Origin: Aliiglaciecola sp. 3_MG-2023
Lineage (GTDB): Bacteria > Pseudomonadota > Gammaproteobacteria > Enterobacterales > Alteromonadaceae
NCBI RefSeq assembly: GCF_030548205.1
Contig: NZ_JAUORV010000001.1
Location: 62,001-126,000, forward strand
Direction of reading: 5' to 3'
Length of the DNA stretch: 64,000 nt
The notes beneath the pieces are model-generated. The model made no database searches and was not told the DNA's origin. It saw only the letters and a list, made by a program, of their open reading frames with translations. Shown in pieces: positions 46,444 through 54,637 of this stretch (positions are counted from its first letter, which is position 1; every line of letters begins with the position of its first letter). The translations under genes were made by a program, and so were the position numbers.

Positions 46444-47933
46444 CGACACTCCAATAAATTCATAGCTTCATCAAAAATCACTGCAGAGCTTTTTCCGATA
46501 TTGTTAGTTTCATACAGCTTTTCCTTTAGCTCTTGTCTTTTGCTTTCAAAGTCATCCTTGTCTAATGAACTTAAAATACTGGCAAATAAACTTGGTAAAT
46601 CCTCAGGTTTTAGGCCGGGGGTGCTTTTCTCGAAATCGAGCATGAAGTCGCCGTGGCGCTTTACGTATTCCAATTTGTCATAAATAAAAAATACGATGGG
46701 CTTATCCAAAAGCAGATAATCAAAATAGATTGATGAATAATCTGTAATTAATAACGATGACATGGCTAACAGCGGATAAATATCACTGGTACTGGGATAA
46801 AAAACAATATTGTGTTGATAGTCCGGTGTAAACTGATAATCATCATTTTCCATTGAGTCAAAAAATGATTCTGGACGAATGAAAGGGTGCATCTTCAATA
46901 CAATAAGTAAATCATGTTGCTTAGCAAACTTATTTAACTTGTCTAGATTGATGGGGTTGTTATCAAAAGAGTCCCCACGCCATGTTGGGGTATAAACAAT
47001 CAGTTTATTATTTGAAGTTTTCGCCCAAGCATATATATCTTGATCAACCAGCGCTAAACTTTTTTTATTATCGCCTTGTTCAAATAGTACATCGTTTCTG
47101 GGATACCCAGAGTTAATAATTCTTTTATAATCAAAAATTTCTGAAAAGGCGTAATCTGTCACAAAATCTGAAGTTGATATAACTAAATCATATTTTACGG
47201 CTTTGTAATTAGCCAGATGACCAATTTTTTTAAGAGGAATACCATGCCATATTTGAATGGTTTTCGCATCATTAATTGCGTAGCGTAAATCTTGGGTGAT
47301 GGGGTTATGATCTAACACCATCAGTTTAGATCTTAGGCTGTACAAAATGAATAACCATGAGTTAATGTCGATTATCTTGAAACCAAGAGGTTTTAACAAC
47401 GCGATTTGATTTTTATTGTCGGTGGCTATTACCGCATTAATTCTTTGCTGATTTTCAAAGTACAAGTAGAGCTGTTTGATGTTAAGGTCAATGAACCCCT
47501 GCCCTAAAAATAGTACGTTGTTATCACGTTGCATGTATTTTTTAAAATGTCGCTGTAATACTAAATGGATTCCTGGCAAAGCATTACTTTTGGTTTTTTG
47601 CCACCAGAGTTTGAAGTTAGATATTTGTCGGAAACCCTCATTGTAAATCACCAACTGTCGTTTTGAATTGGCAAGGCCAATTTGTTTCAAAGATTTGTTT
47701 ATTTCTAGCCCATAATTAGGGGAAATAATAAGTACTTTATCGAACTTTTTCTGAGCTAAATCATCAGGAGAGATGATATCTTGCCCCTGCTTGCTTTTAT
47801 CCACAAAACCTAAAAAATTGATACTGGAGTCTTGCTCAAGATAACGCTTAAGCTTTTCAGACATTGGTGTAAATGGGGTAATATAAACGGACTGTCCAGG
47901 TTTGAGGCCAAGCAGCTCTATTTGTGGTGACAT
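46440..47933 (-). CDS. CDP-glycerol glycerophosphotransferase family protein (TagB/TarF-like)
   Basis: The 497-residue protein has the family motifs [44 protein letters not shown] and FFIYDKLEY. These enzymes transfer glycerol phosphate from CDP-glycerol. Residues about 5-100 before the catalytic domain are Rossmann-like ([42 protein letters not shown]). The start at 47933 (GGA 7 nt before ATG) is preferred. An ATG at 47978 and a TTG at 47993 are possible. TagD and LicD homologues lie immediately upstream, so the set is coherent. Confidence 0.85.
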   Translation of the reverse strand: MSPQIELLGLKPGQSVYITPFTPMSEKLKRYLEQDSSINFLGFVDKSKQGQDIISPDDLAQKKFDKVLIISPNYGLEINKSLKQIGLANSKRQLVIYNEGFRQISNFKLWWQKTKSNALPGIHLVLQRHFKKYMQRDNNVLFLGQGFIDLNIKQLYLYFENQQRINAVIATDNKNQIALLKPLGFKIIDINSWLFILYSLRSKLMVLDHNPITQDLRYAINDAKTIQIWHGIPLKKIGHLANYKAVKYDLVISTSDFVTDYAFSEIFDYKRIINSGYPRNDVLFEQGDNKKSLALVDQDIYAWAKTSNNKLIVYTPTWRGDSFDNNPINLDKLNKFAKQHDLLIVLKMHPFIRPESFFDSMENDDYQFTPDYQHNIVFYPSTSDIYPLLAMSSLLITDYSSIYFDYLLLDKPIVFFIYDKLEYVKRHGDFMLDFEKSTPGLKPEDLPSLFASILSSLDKDDFESKRQELKEKLYETNNIGKSSAVIFDEAMNLLECR

Positions 47934-48008
47934 ATTATTTCCATAACTGCTTTTTGACTCTTTCTCTTCGTCCAACATCTTGCAAAACAACAATCATTAT
48001 AAAATCAC

Positions 48009-48467
48009 CTATTCCAATGCTTTTACAATATCCAGCACACCATCCAAACCTTGTTTGATTTTTTGGATTGCTTCACTATCTATTTGTGACAGTGCTTTTT
48101 TTAAACTTGTTGTTGAAATACTAGGAGTACGTGGCAAATAAATGACCTCACACAACGTCTGAAGCTCATCAAATTTTCCTTGCCAATCTGCGCCTATTCC
48201 AAAGACATCAATATTGTACTCTTTAATATCCTCGCTTTTTTGCTCCCAATTGTGTTCGGGTATTACTAAATCAACACAACCTAAAGCGCCAACAATCTTT
48301 GCCCGTTCAGCGTAACCGTAAATGCACTGTTTACCCTTTAAAAGATTAAACTCGTCGGTAGACACACCTACAATGAGTTTGTCTCCCAACGCACTTAGAC
48401 GTTCCAATAAATTAACATGACCAACATGAAGTAAATCAAAGGTGCCATAAGTTAGAATCGTTTTCAC
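48009..48467 (-). CDS. tagD: Glycerol-3-phosphate cytidylyltransferase-like (TagD)
   Basis: The 152-residue nucleotidyltransferase has the cytidylyltransferase motif HVGH at 14-17 (YGTFDLLHVGHVNLLERL) and a late RTPSISTT, as in TagD (which makes CDP-glycerol) and related enzymes. The start is GTG and overlaps the upstream LicD-like stop by 4 nt. With the TagB-like gene 76 nt downstream it most likely supplies CDP-glycerol. Another CDP-alcohol is possible because family members differ in substrate. Confidence 0.82.
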   Translation of the reverse strand: MKTILTYGTFDLLHVGHVNLLERLSALGDKLIVGVSTDEFNLLKGKQCIYGYAERAKIVGALGCVDLVIPEHNWEQKSEDIKEYNIDVFGIGADWQGKFDELQTLCEVIYLPRTPSISTTSLKKALSQIDSEAIQKIKQGLDGVLDIVKALE

Positions 48468-49360
48468 AAGGTTTTCTCGTCATATAATGTTGATGACTGA
48501 ATATCATCCAAGGTCCAATCAGATTTAGGGGTTTGCCAATCACCGTAGTGGCGACTTAAATACCCTTCTACATCACTGGGTATAAATATAGATTTATCAC
48601 GAAATGTAAAAGAAGCCAGTTGAAGCATGTGACGACTTGGCATGGAAAACCCTCGAGATGCAATAACATAATCCATTACATGCTGGTCTACATACTTTAC
48701 AAATAAATCAATTAAAGGAAGCTGACAGTTAGCATCTGTTGGCTCTAACTTAAAACTCCGCGTATCACCAGCCTTTACTAGACCGAAAGCTTGTTCTGCG
48801 TAATACTCGGTAATTTTCCATGGCTGATTAGACACTCGTTCTAAGGCCGTCAACAGTGTACCTTGATTGCTTCTTATTTTTTCAATGTCATCCCTTAAAA
48901 CGGCAATATCAAAATCATCGTCCCAAGGGATAAAAGCATCATCTCGATAAATACCTAATAAGGTACCAGCGTCCACATAATACTTTATGCCACTTTCCGT
49001 TAATGCATCACACAAAGCCAATAATACCTCTTCACATACCTGTTTTGTCAGGTCACTATCACCAAAGTGGAAGCGTTTCATTGCAGTTGCATGCAATACT
49101 TTAATTTTTTTCTCGGCAATATTTTCTTGTTGTTTTAACTGTGTTTCTATTTGTTCAAAATATTCACTGGCAATCATAATTACATCATAATTGAGATTAT
49201 GTAGTTCTTTCACCGAAACAATTGGGATGCCATCGATCTCTAAGCCGCTCTTTTGTGGGTCGTTGTCACAAAAGGCGATAATTTGGTAATCAGAGTGCAG
49301 ATTATTCTTAGCAGCCATACCGGCATTTCCCGCTCCAAATATAATCACTTTTTGCTTCAA
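48464..49360 (-). CDS. LicD-family phosphotransferase fused to a Rossmann-like domain
   Basis: The 298-residue protein has an N-terminal domain (VIIFGAGNAGMAAKNNL, IIAFCDNDPQKSG, YDVIMIASEYFEQ; residues 1-90) and a LicD domain. The LicD signature YVDAGTLLGIYRDDAFIPWD with the acidic DDDFD cluster lies at 128-151. LicD proteins move phosphocholine or other phospho-alcohols from CDP carriers to sugars. The start appears to be TTG at 49360, with AGAGG 8 nt before it; a GTG at 49348 is the alternative. It is coupled to tagD by a 4-nt overlap, suggesting CDP-glycerol use. Confidence 0.8.
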   Translation of the reverse strand: MKQKVIIFGAGNAGMAAKNNLHSDYQIIAFCDNDPQKSGLEIDGIPIVSVKELHNLNYDVIMIASEYFEQIETQLKQQENIAEKKIKVLHATAMKRFHFGDSDLTKQVCEEVLLALCDALTESGIKYYVDAGTLLGIYRDDAFIPWDDDFDIAVLRDDIEKIRSNQGTLLTALERVSNQPWKITEYYAEQAFGLVKAGDTRSFKLEPTDANCQLPLIDLFVKYVDQHVMDYVIASRGFSMPSRHMLQLASFTFRDKSIFIPSDVEGYLSRHYGDWQTPKSDWTLDDIQSSTLYDEKTL

Positions 49361-49391
49361 AATATTTGCCTCTATTTCTGCACTTATCTCA

Positions 49392-50564
49392 CTAACCGAT
49401 CACATTTAATCGTGAAAGTTGATCAAACAGGTTATACCCATCCCAAACCGGAGAAAAATCTAATGCCTGGCCCACAGGCACAATTCTATCTATTCCCTGT
49501 ATCGACGGTTGCTGAGCAAACTTGACTAAGCTTTGTTGCTCTAGCCCCCAGTAGCTCAAGGTTTGTAGTTTAGCATTGCTTGTTGCTGCTATGTCTTCCA
49601 AGGTGTCTATTTGCATCAGTAAAAAGTAACCACCACCGAGATGCCAATCTAGCCAATGCTCGTCAAAACAGCTGACAGGAATCACTCCCACGGCGCTTTG
49701 AATGATGGGCTCAGCAGCTTCCCCGGTACTTTTTAGCAACTGACTCGTAACCAGGTGATCATTTAAACTATTAATCGTTTGTTCGTTTTGCGTGGCCAGA
49801 CAATTTACTTGTTGAAATAACTCGAGTTGCAAAGCCCTATCGCCTAACCAATAAATCAACCTCGGTGATGAACACGCCAACTGCCCATGAGGCTGAGTAT
49901 CTTGCCATAAGAGTTGCGCTAATTTTGGTACATTCTCTCTGGTTAATTGGTCACCGTTGATCACAGCAGCAGAATACCTATCAGCAAAACTAATATCGCG
50001 ACAACGGGGCTGACAAGGTAATTGCCGAATAGCATTAACACTTTCGTCTCCACCCCAGATAACACGCGCATCCGCTTTACTGCTGAGTATTTTCGAATAT
50101 TCTGACTGCTTATCGTAATGTATAAACAGGTTATACTGCCCTAATCGAACGAAGGCTGGCTGCGCAAAAAGCCGGTTTATGATACCCAATAAGCACCCTC
50201 TTAATTCGGTGCTTTTGGTTGCCACTCGAACGACATTGTGATTCCCCATTAGCAAGGAACATATCCAGCTGTAGATAAACATAGTGTCCACATTTGCAGG
50301 GGTGAAATGCAAAACCCATCCTAGGGGTTTAACAATCCCGGTAGGAGCAAATTCATGTAATTTTTTCAGGTTAGATTTCCGTAACCAGAACCCCAAAGCC
50401 ACTAATTCTGGAAAAGATTTGGCTTCGCTATCTTTTAACAATGCAGTAGACAAAGCCTCAATAAAACTCAACACTTCAGGATCAAAACACCTAAACCCTT
50501 CAGCGCGGTGATTGATCATATTCAAATCACCTCCCACTGGCGCTAAGATAGTCAACGAGCTCAT
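49392..50564 (-). CDS. Acyl-CoA/acyl-protein reductase, LuxC-like
   Basis: The 390-residue protein belongs to the LuxC fatty acid reductase family (aldehyde-dehydrogenase fold). It has LGWVLHFTPANVDTMFIYSW (a LuxC signature), VIWGGDESVNAIRQL, FADRYSAAV and the probable nucleophile Cys231 in GQLACSSPR. LuxC receives an acyl group from LuxE and reduces it with NADPH to an aldehyde. It overlaps the luxE-like gene by 4 nt (ATGA). No luxA/luxB is present, so bioluminescence is not the purpose. An acyl or aldehyde modification of the glycan is more likely. Confidence 0.85.
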   Translation of the reverse strand: MSSLTILAPVGGDLNMINHRAEGFRCFDPEVLSFIEALSTALLKDSEAKSFPELVALGFWLRKSNLKKLHEFAPTGIVKPLGWVLHFTPANVDTMFIYSWICSLLMGNHNVVRVATKSTELRGCLLGIINRLFAQPAFVRLGQYNLFIHYDKQSEYSKILSSKADARVIWGGDESVNAIRQLPCQPRCRDISFADRYSAAVINGDQLTRENVPKLAQLLWQDTQPHGQLACSSPRLIYWLGDRALQLELFQQVNCLATQNEQTINSLNDHLVTSQLLKSTGEAAEPIIQSAVGVIPVSCFDEHWLDWHLGGGYFLLMQIDTLEDIAATSNAKLQTLSYWGLEQQSLVKFAQQPSIQGIDRIVPVGQALDFSPVWDGYNLFDQLSRLNVIG

Positions 50565-51670
50565 AATGATGTCTCTGAGTGTGTATCACTACAACCGCGC
50601 ACTTCGGTCTTAGGGAGTCGACCTTTGATTGCAAAATACTTGCCTTTGGCGCCGCACAGACAATCGTCCACACCTTTTAAAATACCTAAATCTTCAGTAA
50701 GTAAGCTATGTCCAGGATAGCTGCTTGGCAAGGCTGATAAAACTTGCACTAAACCTGTTTCGCCCATGGCTGACTCCTTCAATGTAAACGGATCACGAAT
50801 CACCACATCGGCAAATATGGGGGCATGTAAATGGCCCTGTGAACACTCTACAAACACCGACCCTACTTGCTCCGCCATGCCATAAAAATTAAAGCATTTT
50901 GAAATGCCAGTTGTTGCCATCAACGTCTGCTTGAAAGTGACGTTGTCAACCTGTTGTTCAATTAGCTTTTTCCATCCGCCACTGTGAATCAAAATGCCAT
51001 TTGGTAAGGATATTGTCTTGCCGTTATTTTGTAATGCTTTTATAAAATACAACCAGACCATGAAAGTAAAACCAAAAATCAACACGGGCTGTTCAGCGTA
51101 CTTTTGGCAAAATGCTTCAATAACAGGCCAATTAGGCTGCATATTTTCATCCAGGGCATAGGTATGGTCTCGACCAAAAAAGGCTAAGCCTTGAATACCC
51201 GCAGCTCTGGCACTGAATTCTGGTTTTTTAAGAATATCGGGAGAGTCGATAATCAACATTGGCAAACGCTGTCGACCTATAGTTTGCTGTAAAATTTTAA
51301 CCAAAACCTTACTTTGCCTGGCACTGGTGGCCTTGTCTAAATAGATGGTTGCCGGTGTTTGAGAGGTTGTTCCTGAAGATTGCAGTACCTTGAACACATT
51401 TTCGTCAGAGATACTTTTTAAGTTCAACTGTTTAAACAAGCGCACAGCTAAATAAGGTAATTCATCGATTTTCTTTGCATCGCCTACGTGGTGATCAACA
51501 ATGTTCTGATACGCTTGGCAATGTTGCTGATGAAGTTGATGTAACTGGTTTAATACCGGCAGCAATAAGGCTTCTTTTTGGCTTTGTTCAAGGGCATAAA
51601 CATCCGACGCTAGCAGCTCTTCGAATAAACTCAGGTATTTTACTAGTATTGGGTTACTATCATTAATCAT
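50561..51670 (-). CDS. Acyl-protein synthetase, LuxE-like
   Basis: The 369-residue protein has the LuxE adenylation motif LQSSGTTSQTPATIYLD, FGFTFMVWLYFI, FNFYGMAEQVGSVFVEC and a C-terminal TEVRGCSD. The Cys at 360 sits where characterised LuxE proteins carry the acyl-accepting cysteine. LuxE activates a carboxylic acid with ATP and passes it to LuxC. It overlaps both neighbours by 4 nt (ATGA at each side), so LuxC, LuxE and the ligase are made as one unit. Confidence 0.87.
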   Translation of the reverse strand: MINDSNPILVKYLSLFEELLASDVYALEQSQKEALLLPVLNQLHQLHQQHCQAYQNIVDHHVGDAKKIDELPYLAVRLFKQLNLKSISDENVFKVLQSSGTTSQTPATIYLDKATSARQSKVLVKILQQTIGRQRLPMLIIDSPDILKKPEFSARAAGIQGLAFFGRDHTYALDENMQPNWPVIEAFCQKYAEQPVLIFGFTFMVWLYFIKALQNNGKTISLPNGILIHSGGWKKLIEQQVDNVTFKQTLMATTGISKCFNFYGMAEQVGSVFVECSQGHLHAPIFADVVIRDPFTLKESAMGETGLVQVLSALPSSYPGHSLLTEDLGILKGVDDCLCGAKGKYFAIKGRLPKTEVRGCSDTHSETSL

Positions 51671-53082
51671 AGTGATTCAGCCAATACCGAATTAAGCACG
51701 CCTTGATAATCTTTTTTGCCATTTTCAGTTAACGGCAAAACATCGTAATAAGTCACTTTGATCATCCTTGGATGTAAATCAAAACGTTGGCTTAGCCATT
51801 TTTTGACATCCACATTAGGTTGCTGATGCTTCTCAGACACAATTGCCACCACCAGACAACTATCGTTACCTGTGGCTAATCCGGCAATATTCAGCTCTTG
51901 CAAACTCACCTCAACTTCATCTAAGTCAATTCGCAAACCAAATAATTTAACAAAACGCGATTTACGCCCGGTGATAAAATAATCACCATCGTCGTCAAAA
52001 TAAGCCAAATCTCCTGTCCCTAGCCATCTATCCTTAGATGGGTTTGAATCGATGGATAAGCCATTTAAATCGGCCTGATTATTAACATAACCAAGCATCA
52101 CATTGGCACCAGAGTAAAACAGTTCGCCGACCCTATTAGGTTGCTCAATTACTTGATTTTGCTCATCAACTAACTTAAATCGTCCTCCAGGAATAGCACG
52201 ACCAATTGACTCAGGCTTTTGAGTGACGAGTTTGGGATCTAAAAAAGCCATTCTTGGACTTGCTTCGGTTTGGCCGTACATCACAAAAAACTCGCTTCGA
52301 TTCTGTTTCGCAAATTGACCTAATGTTTTAATGGCGTCACAGGCCAGTTTTCCACCCGCTTGGGTAAAGTAGCGCAAATGAGGTAATGATTTGCGATCAA
52401 AGCGCAACCTGAGAAGCATCTCATAGGTAAAAGGTACACCGGCAAAACTATTGATCTTGTGTTGCTCAAATAACTGCCAGTAGTCACGACTCACCGGACT
52501 TGCATCCGAAAAAATACAACAAGCCCCTTTGTGCAAATGGGAATTGATGATTGAGAGCCCATAAGAATAGAAAAAAGGCAAAGAACACAGCGTCTTGTCC
52601 GTATTCTCTATGGGCAAATACGCACAAATAGCCTCGGCGTTGGCCTGCAAATTATGCGCGCTCAAGGCAACTTGTTTAGCCGTCCCCGTTGAACCTGAGG
52701 TAGATAGCAATAAACTCCCTTGGCAATCATGCAAAGTGCTACTTGTTTGATGATATTGAATCGTACTTTTTTGCAGTGCCGAACAGCTTATGGTCGCACT
52801 TGGATCAAACTCTTTATACAATTTGCGTAAAACAGAATTATCTGTATCTGGACTGAGTAGCATCCCACAGTGACCTTGCCTCATTACACTTAGATAAGCC
52901 ACCAAAGTAGATAAGCCATTAAACGCCAATATAAAAATCACACCTTTGCGGCGACCTAAATGTTGACTGAGGTCCCCTTCCAAACGTCTGCAAGCTTGTT
53001 CAAGCTGCGCATAGCTAAGTTGCTGCTCTCCTTCAATGGCAGCGATATTGTTAGCATGTTGGGAAAGTGCGTCATAAAACAT
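51667..53082 (-). CDS. AMP-binding acyl-ACP/CoA ligase (ANL superfamily), second copy
   Basis: The 471-residue adenylate-forming enzyme has SLLLSTSGSTGTAKQVALSA (P-loop), FFVMYGQTEASPRMAFL, RWLGTGDLAYFDDDGDYFIT, GRKSRFVKLFGLRIDLDEVE and the C-terminal Lys region ENGKKDYQG. It should activate an acid for the ACP (53804-54049) or CoA. It is not a close copy of the ligase at 37389, judging by eye. It is 3 nt after the SDR and overlaps luxE by 4 nt. Confidence 0.88.
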   Translation of the reverse strand: MFYDALSQHANNIAAIEGEQQLSYAQLEQACRRLEGDLSQHLGRRKGVIFILAFNGLSTLVAYLSVMRQGHCGMLLSPDTDNSVLRKLYKEFDPSATISCSALQKSTIQYHQTSSTLHDCQGSLLLSTSGSTGTAKQVALSAHNLQANAEAICAYLPIENTDKTLCSLPFFYSYGLSIINSHLHKGACCIFSDASPVSRDYWQLFEQHKINSFAGVPFTYEMLLRLRFDRKSLPHLRYFTQAGGKLACDAIKTLGQFAKQNRSEFFVMYGQTEASPRMAFLDPKLVTQKPESIGRAIPGGRFKLVDEQNQVIEQPNRVGELFYSGANVMLGYVNNQADLNGLSIDSNPSKDRWLGTGDLAYFDDDGDYFITGRKSRFVKLFGLRIDLDEVEVSLQELNIAGLATGNDSCLVVAIVSEKHQQPNVDVKKWLSQRFDLHPRMIKVTYYDVLPLTENGKKDYQGVLNSVLAESL

Positions 53083-53085
53083 TGT

Positions 53086-53811
53086 TTAGAGGCTCAATCC
53101 ACCATCGATACCGATAATCTGACCGGTAATAAATGATGCATTATCGGATAACAAGAACGCGATGAGTTTAGCGACATCTTCAGGAGTCCCTGCCCGTTGC
53201 AACGATGTAGCATCAATCAAAGTTTGGCGTTTTTGCCCTTCATAGGAGGCTGTCATGGGGGTATCTATAAAGCCTGGGGCTACACCGTTCACACGGATCC
53301 CCAAAGAACCCAACTCTTTTGACAATGATTTAGTTAAACCCGACAACGCAGATTTACTCATGGCGTAGGCTGCTTGCCCTGCACTGCCGTTTTCACCGAC
53401 GATGGAACAAAGATTGACGATGCTACCGCTGCGATTTTTGGTCATCAGTCGCATAGCTAATTGACTGTGAGTAAACGCAGAAACACTATTTACCGCAAAT
53501 TGCGTTTGCAGATCAGCAGAACGAGTCAGCATAAACCCAGAATCCAGCATAACGCCAGCACAGTTTGCTAAGCCATGCAATTGTCCCGACTCTTTCATTA
53601 TGCTTGCAAACCCTTGCTTCACACTGCTTTCATCAGTGACATCATAGGTAAGCACCTTAGTGTTGACTAACTGACTCGACAACTCTTGTAGCTGATCTTT
53701 ATTACGCCCAGCCAGATACACAAATGCGCCTTGTTTAGCGCATTCAATTGCTGTCGCCCGACCGATTCCACCGCTAGCCCCGGTAATTAGCAGTGTTTTT
53801 TGCTTAAGCAT
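53086..53811 (-). CDS. SDR-family 3-oxoacyl-ACP reductase-like protein
   Basis: The 241-residue FabG-like SDR has TGASGGIGRATAIECAKQG, NCAGVMLDSG, catalytic YAMSK after a Ser, and a C-terminal FITGQIIGIDGGLSL. I chose the ATG at 53811, which overlaps the ACP stop by 8 nt and has GAG before it; an ATG at 53826 lacks a ribosome site. It probably reduces a 3-oxoacyl group on the neighbouring ACP. Confidence 0.87.
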   Translation of the reverse strand: MLKQKTLLITGASGGIGRATAIECAKQGAFVYLAGRNKDQLQELSSQLVNTKVLTYDVTDESSVKQGFASIMKESGQLHGLANCAGVMLDSGFMLTRSADLQTQFAVNSVSAFTHSQLAMRLMTKNRSGSIVNLCSIVGENGSAGQAAYAMSKSALSGLTKSLSKELGSLGIRVNGVAPGFIDTPMTASYEGQKRQTLIDATSLQRAGTPEDVAKLIAFLLSDNASFITGQIIGIDGGLSL

Positions 53812-54049
53812 CAAACTCGATTTCATATTTAGCTAATATTTCTTTTGCCTTGGCCACTGAACTCATGTCTATTATATCGTCGGTATCTAGCATTACGTTA
53901 AATAGGTTTTCCAACTCCGCAATTAAAATCATGTGGGCAGTGGAATCCCATTCAGGAATACTGTTGTAAGCTAAATCATCACTTACCTTTTCCAGCGGTA
54001 TGGCTAAACTGTCGGAAAAGGCTTGTTTTATTCGTTCTTGGTTATTCAT
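53804..54049 (-). CDS. Acyl carrier protein, second copy
   Basis: The 81-residue acidic protein has the ACP layout with the attachment Ser in PEWDSTAHM near residue 36, followed by ILIAELENLFNVML. The WDS form is typical of ACPs in secondary or glycan pathways rather than fatty acid synthesis. It precedes SDR, ligase, LuxE and LuxC and follows pseH by 14 nt, suggesting its acyl cargo is linked to pseudaminic acid acylation. Confidence 0.85.
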   Translation of the reverse strand: MNNQERIKQAFSDSLAIPLEKVSDDLAYNSIPEWDSTAHMILIAELENLFNVMLDTDDIIDMSSVAKAKEILAKYEIEFDA

Positions 54050-54063
54050 TAAAGTTTCCTTTA

Positions 54064-54633
54064 TTACTCTCTATGCTTCCTAGGAGTGCGAGAAAGTAAG
54101 GCTTTCAGTGCTTTGCTATCCCGTTGATAATCATCGAAATTCAAACTAATTTCAATTAAATCACCTGGTTTGACTATTTGATAACCTAATTTTAAATTGT
54201 AATTAAGTGCAGCCTGATTATTTGACTTTACTTTAGCGACTAATTTTTGGCACTTTAAGGATTCAAAACAGTAATCGTTAATTAATAATGTAGGAGAAAA
54301 GGCGATTATGTTATTTCGGTATTTTGCTTCACCAATATACAAACCAGGCTCGATGATCTTTGCTTGGGAAAGAGGCTTACCCAATTCTCTCGATTGAATA
54401 TTAACACTACCAATATCCTGATCTTTATACGAAATCATAAAATGTTGTTGGCTAGGATCACGACTCACTTTGCGAAACCAAGCAGATTGCTGCTCTTCAG
54501 TAATTTCTGTTTGAGAAACCATAAACTGGCGAATTTCTGTGTCATTTCGCCACTGTCGTAGAAGCGGAAGATCTTTTTCCTGCACTTCTCTTAGACTGAC
54601 TTGATAACCTGTTAGTATCTGATTCTGTTCCAT
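54064..54633 (-). CDS. pseH: PseH-like N-acyltransferase (GNAT)
   Basis: The 189-residue GNAT protein matches the PseH kind: VSLREVQEKDLPLLRQWRND, QQSAWFRKV, GSVNIQS, GLYIGEAKYRN and NQAALNYNLKLGYQIV. PseH acylates the C4 amine of UDP-4-amino-4,6-dideoxy-AltNAc using acetyl-CoA. The ATG at 54633 fits the family start and follows the pseG stop by 4 nt; a longer frame reaches 54678. The ACP cassette directly downstream raises the chance that the donor is an acyl-ACP rather than acetyl-CoA. Confidence 0.82.
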   Translation of the reverse strand: MEQNQILTGYQVSLREVQEKDLPLLRQWRNDTEIRQFMVSQTEITEEQQSAWFRKVSRDPSQQHFMISYKDQDIGSVNIQSRELGKPLSQAKIIEPGLYIGEAKYRNNIIAFSPTLLINDYCFESLKCQKLVAKVKSNNQAALNYNLKLGYQIVKPGDLIEISLNFDDYQRDSKALKALLSRTPRKHRE

Positions 54634-54637
54634 AATT

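Noticed and set aside
44728-47933. KpsC/S-like and TagB-like genes as a capsule or wall teichoic acid locus
   Set aside because: No capsule export genes (ABC transporter, outer-membrane exporter) and no teichoic polymer export genes; the setting is flagellar and Gram-negative.
49392-51670. LuxC/LuxE suggesting a bioluminescence operon
   Set aside because: No luxA, luxB, luxD or regulators in the window, and the genes are coupled to ACP, ligase and pse genes.
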